Shown one piece after another: positions 8,751-17,741 of a stretch of 64,000 nt of DNA. The translations under genes and the position numbers were made by a program. Source of the stretch: Clostridia bacterium (GTDB lineage Bacteria; Bacillota; Clostridia; Acetivibrionales; DSM-2933); NCBI GenBank assembly GCA_026416815.1, contig JAOAEJ010000071.1:1-64000 (forward strand), written 5' to 3'. Position 1 is the first letter of the stretch, and each line of letters starts with the position of its first letter. Below the pieces are notes generated by a model, which saw only the letters and a list, made by a program, of their open reading frames with translations, was not told the origin of the DNA and ran no database searches.

Positions 8751-11700
8751 TTACTGTATACTGTATGTAATGCCTGTGTCACCGGTTTTCTTGGACTTGA
8801 ATCTTATACTGTTTACAACCCCTGTAAAGGTTTGTCCCTCTTGAATACTGCCTGTCTTTGTGAACACTATAGTACCCGGTGTAAACTGTACTATCCTTAT
8901 ATCCGTCCAGAGTATATTTCCGATACTCAGATTGGCTTTGGAGGTCATGGAACACAAGTCCACCACCTCAAGCTCTTCGGGATTGTATACCAGTGTAAAT
9001 TTCATGGTGCTGAAGTCCTGTACGTCGCTTACGGTGAGTAACAGGTTGAACACTTCCCCTTGTGTGCAGCTTAATGTATAAGTAGGCTTCAAGGTTTCTT
9101 TTGCCAGAGGCTCACTCCAGCTGCTCACACTCACGGAGTTTTTAGCCCTTATCCTGTAGGGGTGGCTTTCACCGGGCATTAATCCTTCGTGTTTAAAGCT
9201 GTTGCTTGTTACCGCTACTACCGATTTACCGTCTATTTCTACTTCATAGGTTTGTGCCCCGGACTGACTGTCCCACTTGAGTGTTATTGAGGTATTGGTG
9301 GCTTCTGCTGTTATGTTTGTTGGGGTATTCAGCTGAGTGGCTTTTGTCAGTACCCCGCTCCAATTGGAAGCCCCGTCTGCCGTCAATGTCCTTACCCTAT
9401 AGGTGTGTGCAGTTCCCGGTGCAAGTCCTGTGTGGCTGTATACGGGCTCGGTGACACTCTGAAGTACTATACCGTCTATATCTATTTCATAACCCAATGC
9501 TCCTTCTACAGGCAGCCATGAGAGTGATATATCAGTTTCCGCAGAGGTTGCGCTCAGGTTTTGTGGTACTCCTTCTGTTCCTGATAGTGTAAGTATGCTG
9601 ATTGCCTGGCTCCATCCGCTGGCTCCCCCATCGTTTCGTGCTCTTACCCTGTAGGTATGCTGGGTGGATGGCGCTAAGCTGTCGGCTGTATAGGTTGTGC
9701 TTGCTCCACTGCTTATCACTATTCCGTCGGCTTCTATATCGTATCCGGTAGCTCCTTCTACAGCATTCCATGTCAGTGTCACTGAAGTATCTGCTGCCTT
9801 GGCTTTTACATTCTCCGGCATTGAAGGCGGTACTGGGAGTGTAAGCACTGCGATATCACTGCTCCAGTCGCCGTAGCCGTTGATGTTTTTCGCCCTCACC
9901 CTGTAGGTGTGCTGGGTGGAAGGCTGTAGTCCGGTATGGCCATATACCGCTTCTGCCACGCTTATCTGCTCGCCTCCGTCTATCTCCAGCTGGTACTCGT
10001 CCGCCCCGATGACCTCACCCCAGGATATTGTTATCGCTGAGGCTGTGGATTTTGCCTTCAGGTCCGCCGGTGCTTCGGGAGTTCCCGGAAGGGTCGATAC
10101 TACAAGGAGCCCGCTCCAGTCGCTTGTCCCTCCGGCATTTTTTGCTCTTACTCTATAGCTGTGGCTGGTTCCGGGGTTTAATCCGCTGTCTATATAGCTT
10201 GTACCTGTGCAGTTTTCTATTATGTTACCGTCCGCTTCTATATCGTACTCCTCCGCCCCTGCTGCCGCTTCCCATACCAGGGTTATTGCTGCCGCTTGTG
10301 CTGAGGTATAAGTATTTGCGGGTACTGACGGTGGGTTTGGCAGTGTGGACTTTGTTAGCTGTCCGCTCCACTCGCCAGCAACCCCTTCTATTACCGCTCT
10401 TACTCTGTAGGTGTGTTCTGTACCCGCGGTGAGGCTGGTATGGATGTACTGCGTTCCTGTTATACCGGTTTGTGTAATTCCATCGGCTTCTATATCATAG
10501 CTTTGTGCACCGTTTATAACATCCCAGGTTATTGTGAGGGAGTTCTTTGCTGCCTGTGCCTTTAGGTTTGACGGCACTCCCGAGGTTTGGGGCTGGGTGG
10601 ATACCGCAGCTACAGTACTCCAGTCGCTCACTCCGCCTGCATTTTTAGCCCTCACCCTATAGGTGTGGCGGGTATGGGGAGTGAGTCCCGAGTGCAGGTA
10701 GCTTGTGGCTGTGCCGTTGTCTACTACTTGTCCATCGACTTCTATGTCATACCCTGCTGCACCGTTTATTCTGGTCCATAATAGGGTTATTTCATTTTGT
10801 CCCGCTTGTGTGTTTATGTTTGCAGGGATTGCCGGGATATTTGGTGTTGTGGATTTTGTAACTGTGGTACTCCAACTGCTCTTTCCACCGTCATTCCTGC
10901 TCCTTACGCTGTAGGTGTGCTCTGTACCGGGGATTAGGCCTGTATGGGTGTAGGTTGTGTCTGTGCCTGTGTTTACGATGAACCCATCGGCCTTTATCTC
11001 ATAGCCGTCGGCTCCCTGTACTGCTGCCCATGTCAAGGTCACTGATGTACTTGTGGTATTGGTACTGCTTACAACAGGTGTGCCCGGTGTCTGGGGCAGG
11101 GTGGTTTTTGTTAGTAGTGTACTCCATGGGCCTGCTCCGCCTGGGTTTTTAGCTCTTACCCTGTAAGTGTGCTGTGTGACCGGGCTTAGGCTGCTGTGGG
11201 TGAAGGTAGTAGCTGTACCGTTGTCAACTACTGCTCCATCTCTTTCCACCTCATAGCCTGCAGCGCCTTCTACCGTACTCCAGCTCAGTTTCACCGATGT
11301 GCTGGTGGCCGTAGCTGCTATGTCTCCTGGCGGTGTTGCGGGTGGATTTGGATGGGTTGTCACGGTACCTATCTGGTACCATGGCGACTCGGCATTATCG
11401 CTGTTTTTTGCTTTGACTTTTATATTGTATGTTGTTTGAGCTCCTAATCCTGTAATTGTGTCGCTTAGTGAGGTTGTCCATAGGTTTTGTTTTATCGGTG
11501 TAGTGTTAGTGCCAACAAATGCAGCAAGGATGTAGGATACTCCCGTAGGGTTGCCGTTGGCTGCCCATGTTGCACTTACGCTTGTATTTGTGTAAGCACT
11601 GATACTTCCGTTGTTCGGGGTATTTGACAATGTGTACTTAGTTATCGGAGTACTCCATGCACCTACTCCGCCGGTATTTTTTGCCCTTACCTTGTAGGTA

Positions 11701-14321
11701 TGGGACGTGTTTGTTGATAGTCCTGTGTGATTGTATGTAGTGCTTGTACCCGTATTTATTATTGTTCCGTCTACTTCTATATCGTAGCCTGTTGCACCAG
11801 TCGCTGTATTCCATGAAGTACTCATAGAATTACTAGAAGGAACTGCTGTTAGCCCTGAGGGTGCAGCAGGTGGGTCAGGTAATGTATTTATGTATAGATA
11901 CGCACTCCAGTTGCCTGCGCCTGATACGTTTCTTGAACGCACTCTAACGTTATATGCTGTATTTGCAGATAGCCCTGAAAAAACAAACGGACTTGTAACG
12001 TTGGTCATTATTAAGGACCCGCTAAAGGCTTCAATATCATATGCTGTTGCACCTATTACACTATCCCATGCCAGTGTTACTGATTTTTGAGTGGTACTTA
12101 TTGACCTAAAGTTGGCCGGAGGTGCAACCATTGTAGTACTACTCACAGGAGCACTAAATGCAGTCTCAATGCCATCATTGTTTTTTGCTTTAACTTGGAA
12201 CGTATAGGTTGTATTAGGTAAAAGACCTGTTACAGTTATTTTTTTATCAGGAGGAATATATGTAAGTGTAATCCATGTAGGTGTAGCTGTTAATGTCCCT
12301 GTAGATGTAACGTATTGTGTACCACATATTATCTGATATTGATTTGTTGAAGGGTTACTATCTCTCAATACCACATCTAAACTATATGATTTTGCATTAC
12401 TAACTGTTACTAAAGGCATTTGTGCTTTTGTATACTTATTTTGTGTATAGGTAGCGATATGTCCTTTTAAATCCTTTGCTTCAAATTTTATTGTATACTG
12501 GCTGTTAGGACTCAGTGGATATTGGGTATAGGATGTAGTCGTAATCCAAGAACTTGCTACTGAACCTACTATATAACGGTATGGGTATGCATTATCAAGC
12601 CCTGCTATATTATCTGTTGCCGACCCTGTAATCGTTATGCTAGTATCATAAGGAGTAATATTCACTGTTCCTATAGTTGGGGCTGATTTATCTACCTTTA
12701 TGCTTACAGTAGATATCACAGGTGCAGCAATTCCGTCACTTACTTCAAACTTTAATGTGTGGACACCTTCGGATAGATTACTCATATTGATTGCATTAAA
12801 AGTTATAGTCTGAGTTGTAGCCGTATTGTATGCTGTCTTGGTGTCCCTTGGTACAGTTTCTGAGTCCACGTAATACTTACACGTCAATGCACCATTTTCT
12901 CCATCAGTTACTTTTATTTCCGGGTAGAAAGCAGTGTCTACTTCACTAAATAATGTAGGTATATTAGCAGACAAGGTCGGAGTGTTATTGCCGAAAATTT
13001 GTATCACGCTATCAGAATTTTGGCCTGATATAACACCAATATTCCCTCCCGAAGTAATAAAGGATCCATTATTTGGGCAGCTATAATAATAGTTGGGTAT
13101 AAGAAAATCGTTTCGCATATTAGGATACAACCCAGGATTATCCCGCACTGCTGAATAAAGTGTAGGTAAAAGATTATTTAAGTAATGAGTTATTAAAGGT
13201 CTTCCTAACCAATCGGTAATGTTAGAATTATAATTAAATATACCTATCTTATTTTTATACTTTGAAAAGAATATCTCTGGTCCTACTGCTGAAAATACAG
13301 AACTGGACCCCACTGGTATCACTGATTCCACCTTGGTTACCAGTAATTCATCTCCATACATAAGTGCTAAGTCTAGGAATGCATTCCCATTATAACTAGC
13401 TCTAGTCCCCGAGCAAGTAAAAGTCACTACTGGCTTATTATTAAAGTACATCAACTTAAATCTTGCTGTTGCATAAGAAGATGTTCCCCTATAATCTCCT
13501 CCAAAGGCCACACTTTTACGAATACCATTGGCCATTGTTATATCTAAATAATATCCTATTGTGGTAGGAAGGTTTCCATAATAACGCTTATATATACTAT
13601 ACTGGTTACCATATTTATCAACAATTTGCCTGTCAGCAAATCCAGGTGTTATGGAAAAGTTGTACTCGGCTTCTGCAGATGGGGTATACTTAGGTGTAGT
13701 ACTATTTAGATTAAAATTAATTTCGCTATATAAAGTATTAAATAATGCAGCATTTACATTCTGGTATACCTGCTGTTCAACAACTCCAGAGAGTTTATTA
13801 ATTTTAAATATCCCATCTCCATTTGGATTTGATGGATAGTTATCATCGTAAAAATAAACATAACCATTGCTAATGCTGCTAAAATATATACCTGTCTTAC
13901 CTGTATCCCTATTAATGTCTAACGCTCGGTAATCTGTATATACTGATACTCGTGTATTGCTCTGCCATAATCGTGTTTTTGTTCTCAAATCAAAAGCATA
14001 TATATACCAATTATATTGGTATGTATACGGCGCACTATAGCATCCGAGATAATACATTACATCATTACCATCTACTAGTGGCAATCCATCAACGACGCCT
14101 TCCCCCTGTACTGTAGATATCTTATAAGTATTAGTAGGTTTAGCTGTACCATCCCATAACTGATAATAGTTTATATTGTAATCTAGCGTACTGTCGTTTA
14201 AGAAATACTTATAACTTGAGATGTTATAATTTGTAGAACATTGGCCTTGCGCACTATTAGCCAAAAACCCGAGAATCATAATAGATATAAAAGTGACTAA
14301 TCTAATAATTTTACTATTCAA
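8751..14321 (-). CDS. Large secreted FN3-repeat protein with a cohesin-like C-terminal domain (1856 aa)
   Basis: A signal peptide (about 1-26) is followed by a region of about 430 residues that may be a beta-propeller (it contains a PQQ-like YIYAFDLRTKTRLW stretch). Then come an Ig-like segment and 12 to 14 FN3 domains of a distinct subtype (repeated GYDIEVDG, HTYRVRAKN and W-S motifs). The last 110 residues (TLSCTQGEVFNLLLTVSD onward) resemble the cohesin/CBM beta-sandwich superfamily; the chain ends at YSIQ, which may be slightly short for a full domain. No LPXTG, SLH or dockerin is seen. The gene lies 11 bases upstream of the protease-RHS gene and is probably co-transcribed, so it may be a surface carrier or adhesion partner for that toxin. 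This role is inference. The start is TTG. Confidence 0.85.
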   Translation of the reverse strand: MNSKIIRLVTFISIMILGFLANSAQGQCSTNYNISSYKYFLNDSTLDYNINYYQLWDGTAKPTNTYKISTVQGEGVVDGLPLVDGNDVMYYLGCYSAPYTYQYNWYIYAFDLRTKTRLWQSNTRVSVYTDYRALDINRDTGKTGIYFSSISNGYVYFYDDNYPSNPNGDGIFKINKLSGVVEQQVYQNVNAALFNTLYSEINFNLNSTTPKYTPSAEAEYNFSITPGFADRQIVDKYGNQYSIYKRYYGNLPTTIGYYLDITMANGIRKSVAFGGDYRGTSSYATARFKLMYFNNKPVVTFTCSGTRASYNGNAFLDLALMYGDELLVTKVESVIPVGSSSVFSAVGPEIFFSKYKNKIGIFNYNSNITDWLGRPLITHYLNNLLPTLYSAVRDNPGLYPNMRNDFLIPNYYYSCPNNGSFITSGGNIGVISGQNSDSVIQIFGNNTPTLSANIPTLFSEVDTAFYPEIKVTDGENGALTCKYYVDSETVPRDTKTAYNTATTQTITFNAINMSNLSEGVHTLKFEVSDGIAAPVISTVSIKVDKSAPTIGTVNITPYDTSITITGSATDNIAGLDNAYPYRYIVGSVASSWITTTSYTQYPLSPNSQYTIKFEAKDLKGHIATYTQNKYTKAQMPLVTVSNAKSYSLDVVLRDSNPSTNQYQIICGTQYVTSTGTLTATPTWITLTYIPPDKKITVTGLLPNTTYTFQVKAKNNDGIETAFSAPVSSTTMVAPPANFRSISTTQKSVTLAWDSVIGATAYDIEAFSGSLIMTNVTSPFVFSGLSANTAYNVRVRSRNVSGAGNWSAYLYINTLPDPPAAPSGLTAVPSSNSMSTSWNTATGATGYDIEVDGTIINTGTSTTYNHTGLSTNTSHTYKVRAKNTGGVGAWSTPITKYTLSNTPNNGSISAYTNTSVSATWAANGNPTGVSYILAAFVGTNTTPIKQNLWTTSLSDTITGLGAQTTYNIKVKAKNSDNAESPWYQIGTVTTHPNPPATPPGDIAATATSTSVKLSWSTVEGAAGYEVERDGAVVDNGTATTFTHSSLSPVTQHTYRVRAKNPGGAGPWSTLLTKTTLPQTPGTPVVSSTNTTSTSVTLTWAAVQGADGYEIKADGFIVNTGTDTTYTHTGLIPGTEHTYSVRSRNDGGKSSWSTTVTKSTTPNIPAIPANINTQAGQNEITLLWTRINGAAGYDIEVDGQVVDNGTATSYLHSGLTPHTRHTYRVRAKNAGGVSDWSTVAAVSTQPQTSGVPSNLKAQAAKNSLTITWDVINGAQSYDIEADGITQTGITGTQYIHTSLTAGTEHTYRVRAVIEGVAGEWSGQLTKSTLPNPPSVPANTYTSAQAAAITLVWEAAAGAEEYDIEADGNIIENCTGTSYIDSGLNPGTSHSYRVRAKNAGGTSDWSGLLVVSTLPGTPEAPADLKAKSTASAITISWGEVIGADEYQLEIDGGEQISVAEAVYGHTGLQPSTQHTYRVRAKNINGYGDWSSDIAVLTLPVPPSMPENVKAKAADTSVTLTWNAVEGATGYDIEADGIVISSGASTTYTADSLAPSTQHTYRVRARNDGGASGWSQAISILTLSGTEGVPQNLSATSAETDISLSWLPVEGALGYEIDIDGIVLQSVTEPVYSHTGLAPGTAHTYRVRTLTADGASNWSGVLTKATQLNTPTNITAEATNTSITLKWDSQSGAQTYEVEIDGKSVVAVTSNSFKHEGLMPGESHPYRIRAKNSVSVSSWSEPLAKETLKPTYTLSCTQGEVFNLLLTVSDVQDFSTMKFTLVYNPEELEVVDLCSMTSKANLSIGNILWTDIRIVQFTPGTIVFTKTGSIQEGQTFTGVVNSIRFKSKKTGDTGITYSIQ

Positions 14322-14327
14322 TTTTTA

Positions 14328-14334
14328 CCCCCCT
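14328..14334 (-). promoter_or_regulatory. Ribosome binding site AGGGGGG that fixes the TTG start of the FN3/cohesin-like gene
   Basis: Six G in a row lie six bases before TTG (complement of 14319-14321), and the encoded N-terminus is a good signal peptide from its first residue. A later start would remove part of that signal. Confidence 0.65.
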
Positions 14335-14597
14335 AATAATTTAAAATAATCTATATAATCAGCCTATCACTGTCATTTTCTCTCTAATGTAATTATTATT
14401 GTGATTAGTTTATGGAGAATTGTCCCATGGAAATTAGTTCTTGTATATAAGTATACATATTTTTTAAACCTTTGCAACAATATCGCGTTTTTAGTGAAAA
14501 TTCGACAAAATATCTTTCGAACATTAGTTTAGTTTGTTTTAAATAAGTAATTTGACTTGATACTCAGAAGTAAATATTTGCAACTGCTATGTGGAAT

Positions 14598-14626
14598 ATT
14601 ATATAAACCCTATTGTAAGAAAACAA
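14598..14626 (-). promoter_or_regulatory. Sigma-A-type promoter of the toxin operon
   Basis: On the minus strand TTGTTT (complement of 14621-14626) and TATAAT (complement of 14598-14603) are separated by exactly 17 bases. Transcription would start near 14590 and run through the FN3 protein, the protease-RHS toxin and the immunity gene. Confidence 0.6.
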
Positions 14627-14633
14627 TCTGCTT

Positions 14634-14692
14634 TTAGTCATAATACGCTCTCTATTAGTCATGAATTCTATTAAAATTATTAACTTTAGTCA
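14634..14692. promoter_or_regulatory. Three phased direct repeats TTAGTCA upstream of the toxin promoter
   Basis: TTAGTCA occurs at 14634-14640, 14655-14661 and 14686-14692 (TGACTAA on the transcribed strand). The steps are 21 and 31 bases, close to two and three helical turns, so all three face the same side of the DNA. The array begins eight bases upstream of the -35 box, a typical arrangement for an activator binding as stacked dimers. The regulator is unknown. Confidence 0.45.
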
Positions 14693-14834
14693 CTTTTTGT
14701 TAATTTATTAACATACTAATACTTTAATAGGGTTTAAGATTTAATCAACTCAACAGTTTGCGTTAAGTACCCAAAAACTGCTCAGTAATTGTTAAATATT
14801 TTTATATTTGCCCCCCTCTCCCACAAACAGGTAC

Positions 14835-14880
14835 AAAAAAAGGTGCCTACCTTGGATATTACCCAATGTAAACACCTTTA
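14835..14880 (-). terminator. Rho-independent terminator of the potassium-channel gene
   Basis: On the minus strand AAAGGTG pairs with CACCTTT around an internal loop and is followed by a T-run. It lies 14 bases after the stop at 14894. Confidence 0.7.
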
Positions 14881-14893
14881 TCAATCTTCTCAA

Positions 14894-15721
14894 CTACTCA
14901 TCCAAATTCTTTCCACAGTGGGGGCAGTACTTGGGTTCCTCCCCCTTGTCTTCCTTTTTTGCTCTCTGACTGAGCACTTCCATGAAGCTTGAGCTGATTA
15001 TGGCTGTGGGAAGGGCTACCATGCCTATACCCAGTATTGCGATAATCCCGCTTAGCAGCCGTCCCCAGTTGGTAATGGGATAAACATCTCCGTAGCCTAC
15101 TGTGGTAAGGGTGGCTACAGCCCACCAGAGGGTGGCAGGGATATTTGGAAATTTATCGGGCTGAGCATCGTTCTCAAGGTAATACATAAGTATGGATGCT
15201 ATAAGAATCAGTGTAAAGGTCATAAATACCGTCAGCAGCAGCTCATCCTTCTTGCTCTTCAGTACTCTGCCTACCAGCTTCAATGCATTGCTATACCTCG
15301 TTAGTTTGAGAATTCTCAGCAGCCTTGTCAATCTCAGAATTCTTACAAACCTTAAATCAAAATTCATCAGGTGCAGATAAAAGGGCAAAATTGCGATCAG
15401 GTCTATTATTGCCATAGGAGAAAAAATATACTTTATTTTCGAGCGTAAATGAGTTTTTTCCCTGATTTTATACTCCGACGTCCAGATTCTTAAAATGTAT
15501 TCCAGGGTGAATACCGTAACCGAAAACACCTCAAAACCATAGAATATCGCACCGTATTGATTTCTTAAGCCTTCAAATGATTCCAATACTATAGCCACTA
15601 TATTCAGAAAAATCAACCCAGTGATAAACCAACTTACAGCCTCACCAATTATTTTCCCGTTGTGCTTATCCTTTTCTAGTGCATTAAACACCCAAACTTT
15701 CAAGCGTCTATACCGATTCAT
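14894..15721 (-). CDS. Voltage-gated potassium channel, ion transporter family (275 aa)
   Basis: A six-transmembrane channel subunit of the Kv type that would conduct K+ across the cytoplasmic membrane as a tetramer. Helix S4 carries arginines every third residue (R124, R127, R130, R133, R136), the voltage sensor. The pore loop has the selectivity filter TTVGYGD at 206-212. The C-terminal cytoplasmic tail ends in KYCPHCGKNL, a single zinc-ribbon knuckle, which is a common extra in bacterial channels of this kind. The length fits small bacterial Kv channels such as KvAP-like proteins. The start is ATG with AGGGGTG ahead of it. It seems to be a single-gene unit with its own terminator. Confidence 0.9.
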   Translation of the reverse strand: MNRYRRLKVWVFNALEKDKHNGKIIGEAVSWFITGLIFLNIVAIVLESFEGLRNQYGAIFYGFEVFSVTVFTLEYILRIWTSEYKIREKTHLRSKIKYIFSPMAIIDLIAILPFYLHLMNFDLRFVRILRLTRLLRILKLTRYSNALKLVGRVLKSKKDELLLTVFMTFTLILIASILMYYLENDAQPDKFPNIPATLWWAVATLTTVGYGDVYPITNWGRLLSGIIAILGIGMVALPTAIISSSFMEVLSQRAKKEDKGEEPKYCPHCGKNLDE

Positions 15722-15884
15722 GGAGCACCCCTATTTCTAAATACTATTTTACTTGCCTTATAGATTAGGAACTTTAAAGTTAAAAACGCTGTACCCCAAC
15801 TTTTAGCTTTAATTTAATTATTTATATTTCTACATTCAACGACTAATTCCCTTTTTTACCGATAAACTACTATTAACAGATTTA

Positions 15885-17369
15885 TTATTCTCCAGTTTTT
15901 GTAGATAAGCTTGAGTCTACGTATACTGCAAACTTCTTATCCTCATAAACCTTTTTATAGTCGCTATCTGCCATTAAGTAAGTACTGAGCAGTTCATCCT
16001 TTTTTACGAGAAAGCAGTTTAGGGAATACTTTTTGATAAAGTCTCTATAATGGATATCTCCTCTTATTACTTCGATGTAGTCTCTAAAAATATCTTCCTT
16101 CTTATTAATTGACTTTAGAAAAATTTCCGCCCGTGAGTCTATAAATGTGGTAATGCCGCGAAACTCCAGATATCCTCCTATATCGAAACCGTTATAAACC
16201 CTTGTATAGCTTAAGTTCAGGCTCTTTTCCATATAATCAACCGCACCCTTGGGTGTAAAATCCTCTATATACCAATCATAGTTATATGGTCTGAAAGCGA
16301 ATATCAATCCTATCATAAAGGCAATCAGCACTATACAGGCTGTAGCAAATTTTTTATTTACATCTCTGCCTGCAGGTAGCTTTATATCTTTGAGATAATA
16401 GGCTGTAAAAGGCAGCGAGCATACTACAAACAGCGGAATACTCCTCAAAGAGGATAACGCCATATAAAGGGTACCTACAATAATTAATACATACCTTAGT
16501 CTGGTGTGGCTCCTTACTTTTGTATAAGCAAATGCAAGAATAGCTAAAAAGCCGAAAACCGCCATACCTGTGAAGTTTTTAAAATCCGGCGATTTCATTT
16601 CCTGAATACTTGTATTTATTAAAGTGCTTCCGTAGGAGTTAAACAGATAGAACATATTTGTAAAGCCGTAGGGGTTTAGTATTCCCCCTCCAAAAGAAAC
16701 TATAATTGCAATTATCGGTGCTTTTATCCCATATCCCTGGGTCTTTATTTTCAGAATTCCCAAGTTTAATCCATCTATAATATAAGGTACAGACAATACA
16801 AAGAAAAATAGCCACATAGCGGAATGAAGGTTTACCAGGAGCATTGACAGCACCGGTAGAAAAGCCAGATATTTGACCTTCCGCTCCTTTACATAGGCCT
16901 CGAGCAAATAGATTTCCAGTGCAAAAATAGCTATAGAAAAAATCTGCGGTCTAAGGACCATGTAAAAGGATAATATAATATTTGAAACAAGCGCCGCAAC
17001 AGCCGATACAAAAAGGTTGTTTTTACTAATTCTCAGGCTTGTCGTGTAAACTACATAACCAATCATTACATATACTGCGATATTTAATACATAAAGGGCC
17101 CAAGTCCCGAGATTTTTATAAATAAAGTAAAATACCACTGTCGTGAGCCACTGCTGCGCTGAAAAACTCAAGCCTTTGTGCATTGTGAAAGGCTCTTCAG
17201 AGGGGAATCCATTGCTTAGGATATATTTGCCGGTATTTAATAACCAGTAGGTATCGTTTTCAAATGCAAATCTGTAGAGCATAAAACAAGGCAAAGTGAT
17301 TATGATAAATATTAAAATACTCTTATTAGGCAGCCTTTTATAATTCCATATTTTATCCCAATTACCCAT
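15885..17369 (-). CDS. Polytopic membrane protein, GT-C glycosyltransferase-like (494 aa)
   Basis: About ten hydrophobic helices are followed by a soluble C-terminal part of roughly 110 residues. The first external loop has ENDTYWLLNTGKYI and later SAQQWLT, the acidic-motif layout of GT-C transferases that use lipid-linked sugars. The tail (about 385-490) resembles the short extracytoplasmic domain of such proteins. Substrate and acceptor cannot be read from the sequence. It is a single gene with ATG start and GGGGAGGAC ahead of it. It could instead be a membrane protein of unknown function that merely shares the fold. Confidence 0.6.
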   Translation of the reverse strand: MGNWDKIWNYKRLPNKSILIFIIITLPCFMLYRFAFENDTYWLLNTGKYILSNGFPSEEPFTMHKGLSFSAQQWLTTVVFYFIYKNLGTWALYVLNIAVYVMIGYVVYTTSLRISKNNLFVSAVAALVSNIILSFYMVLRPQIFSIAIFALEIYLLEAYVKERKVKYLAFLPVLSMLLVNLHSAMWLFFFVLSVPYIIDGLNLGILKIKTQGYGIKAPIIAIIVSFGGGILNPYGFTNMFYLFNSYGSTLINTSIQEMKSPDFKNFTGMAVFGFLAILAFAYTKVRSHTRLRYVLIIVGTLYMALSSLRSIPLFVVCSLPFTAYYLKDIKLPAGRDVNKKFATACIVLIAFMIGLIFAFRPYNYDWYIEDFTPKGAVDYMEKSLNLSYTRVYNGFDIGGYLEFRGITTFIDSRAEIFLKSINKKEDIFRDYIEVIRGDIHYRDFIKKYSLNCFLVKKDELLSTYLMADSDYKKVYEDKKFAVYVDSSLSTKTGE

Positions 17370-17741
17370 TTACAGTCCTCCCCATACCAATTATATAATC
17401 CATTGAACATTAAAAATGCTGCTCAAATTGCAGTAAGTATATTCTAGTTATCGGTTAATTTGGGGTTTGTATTAAAGGAAGTTTTTATTACTGTACTTTT
17501 TGCGGTATAATAAAGCTAGTTTACTGTAAACTTAGTGATTGACCGTTAGGCAATGAGCTGTGGTAAGTGCGATTTGCCTAACGGGATAAAAATCACTTTT
17601 ACAGTAAACTAGCTTTATAACTTGATTAAAGAAGCTATAAATTCCTTGCATTTCACATTAAAGTTAAGATGTGAAGCCCGGTCACAAAGTTTCCTTGATT
17701 TTATATATCTAAAATAAGATTAGCGAAAGGATTATCTAGGG
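17370..17741. other. Divergent intergenic region carrying palindromic repeat copy A
   Basis: About 370 bases between the GT-C-like gene (minus) and the metallopeptidase (plus). Besides the 107-bp repeat described separately, it must hold promoters for both genes; a TATAAT-like box is visible on the minus strand near 17390 but no convincing -35 partner. GAAAGGA before 17742 is the probable ribosome binding site of the plus-strand gene. Confidence 0.5.
17511..17617. repeat. Nested palindromic repeat, family 1, copy A (107 bp)
   Basis: Perfect 20-bp terminal inverted repeats (17511-17530 and 17598-17617; left arm TAAAGCTAGTTTACTGTAAA) enclose a second stem, CCGTTAGGCA pairing with TGCCTAACGG, around a loop of 22 bases. 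A near-identical copy lies at 62073-62172 in reverse orientation. It has no coding capacity. It resembles a MITE or a REP-like structured repeat; mobility is inferred. Confidence 0.75.

Larger units (their letters stand above)
14322..14834. other. Non-coding region: promoter and long leader of the toxin operon
   Basis: About 510 bases without a gene. It holds the promoter and box array described separately, leaving a leader of roughly 270 nt before the TTG at 14321. I looked for a riboswitch (c-di-GMP, T-box, cobalamin) in the leader and saw no diagnostic core motif. The part next to the potassium-channel gene ends in that gene's terminator. Confidence 0.6.

Noticed and set aside
14322-14597. 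c-di-GMP or other known riboswitch in the toxin-operon leader
   Set aside because: None of the conserved core motifs of GEMM, T-box, SAM, TPP or cobalamin classes could be seen on the transcribed strand.
17511-17617. Integron attC site, because GTTAGGC and GCCTAAC are present as an imperfect palindrome
   Set aside because: In attC the order is RYYYAAC first and GTTRRRY last; here it is reversed. There is no integrase and no cassette array, and the element has long extra end repeats.
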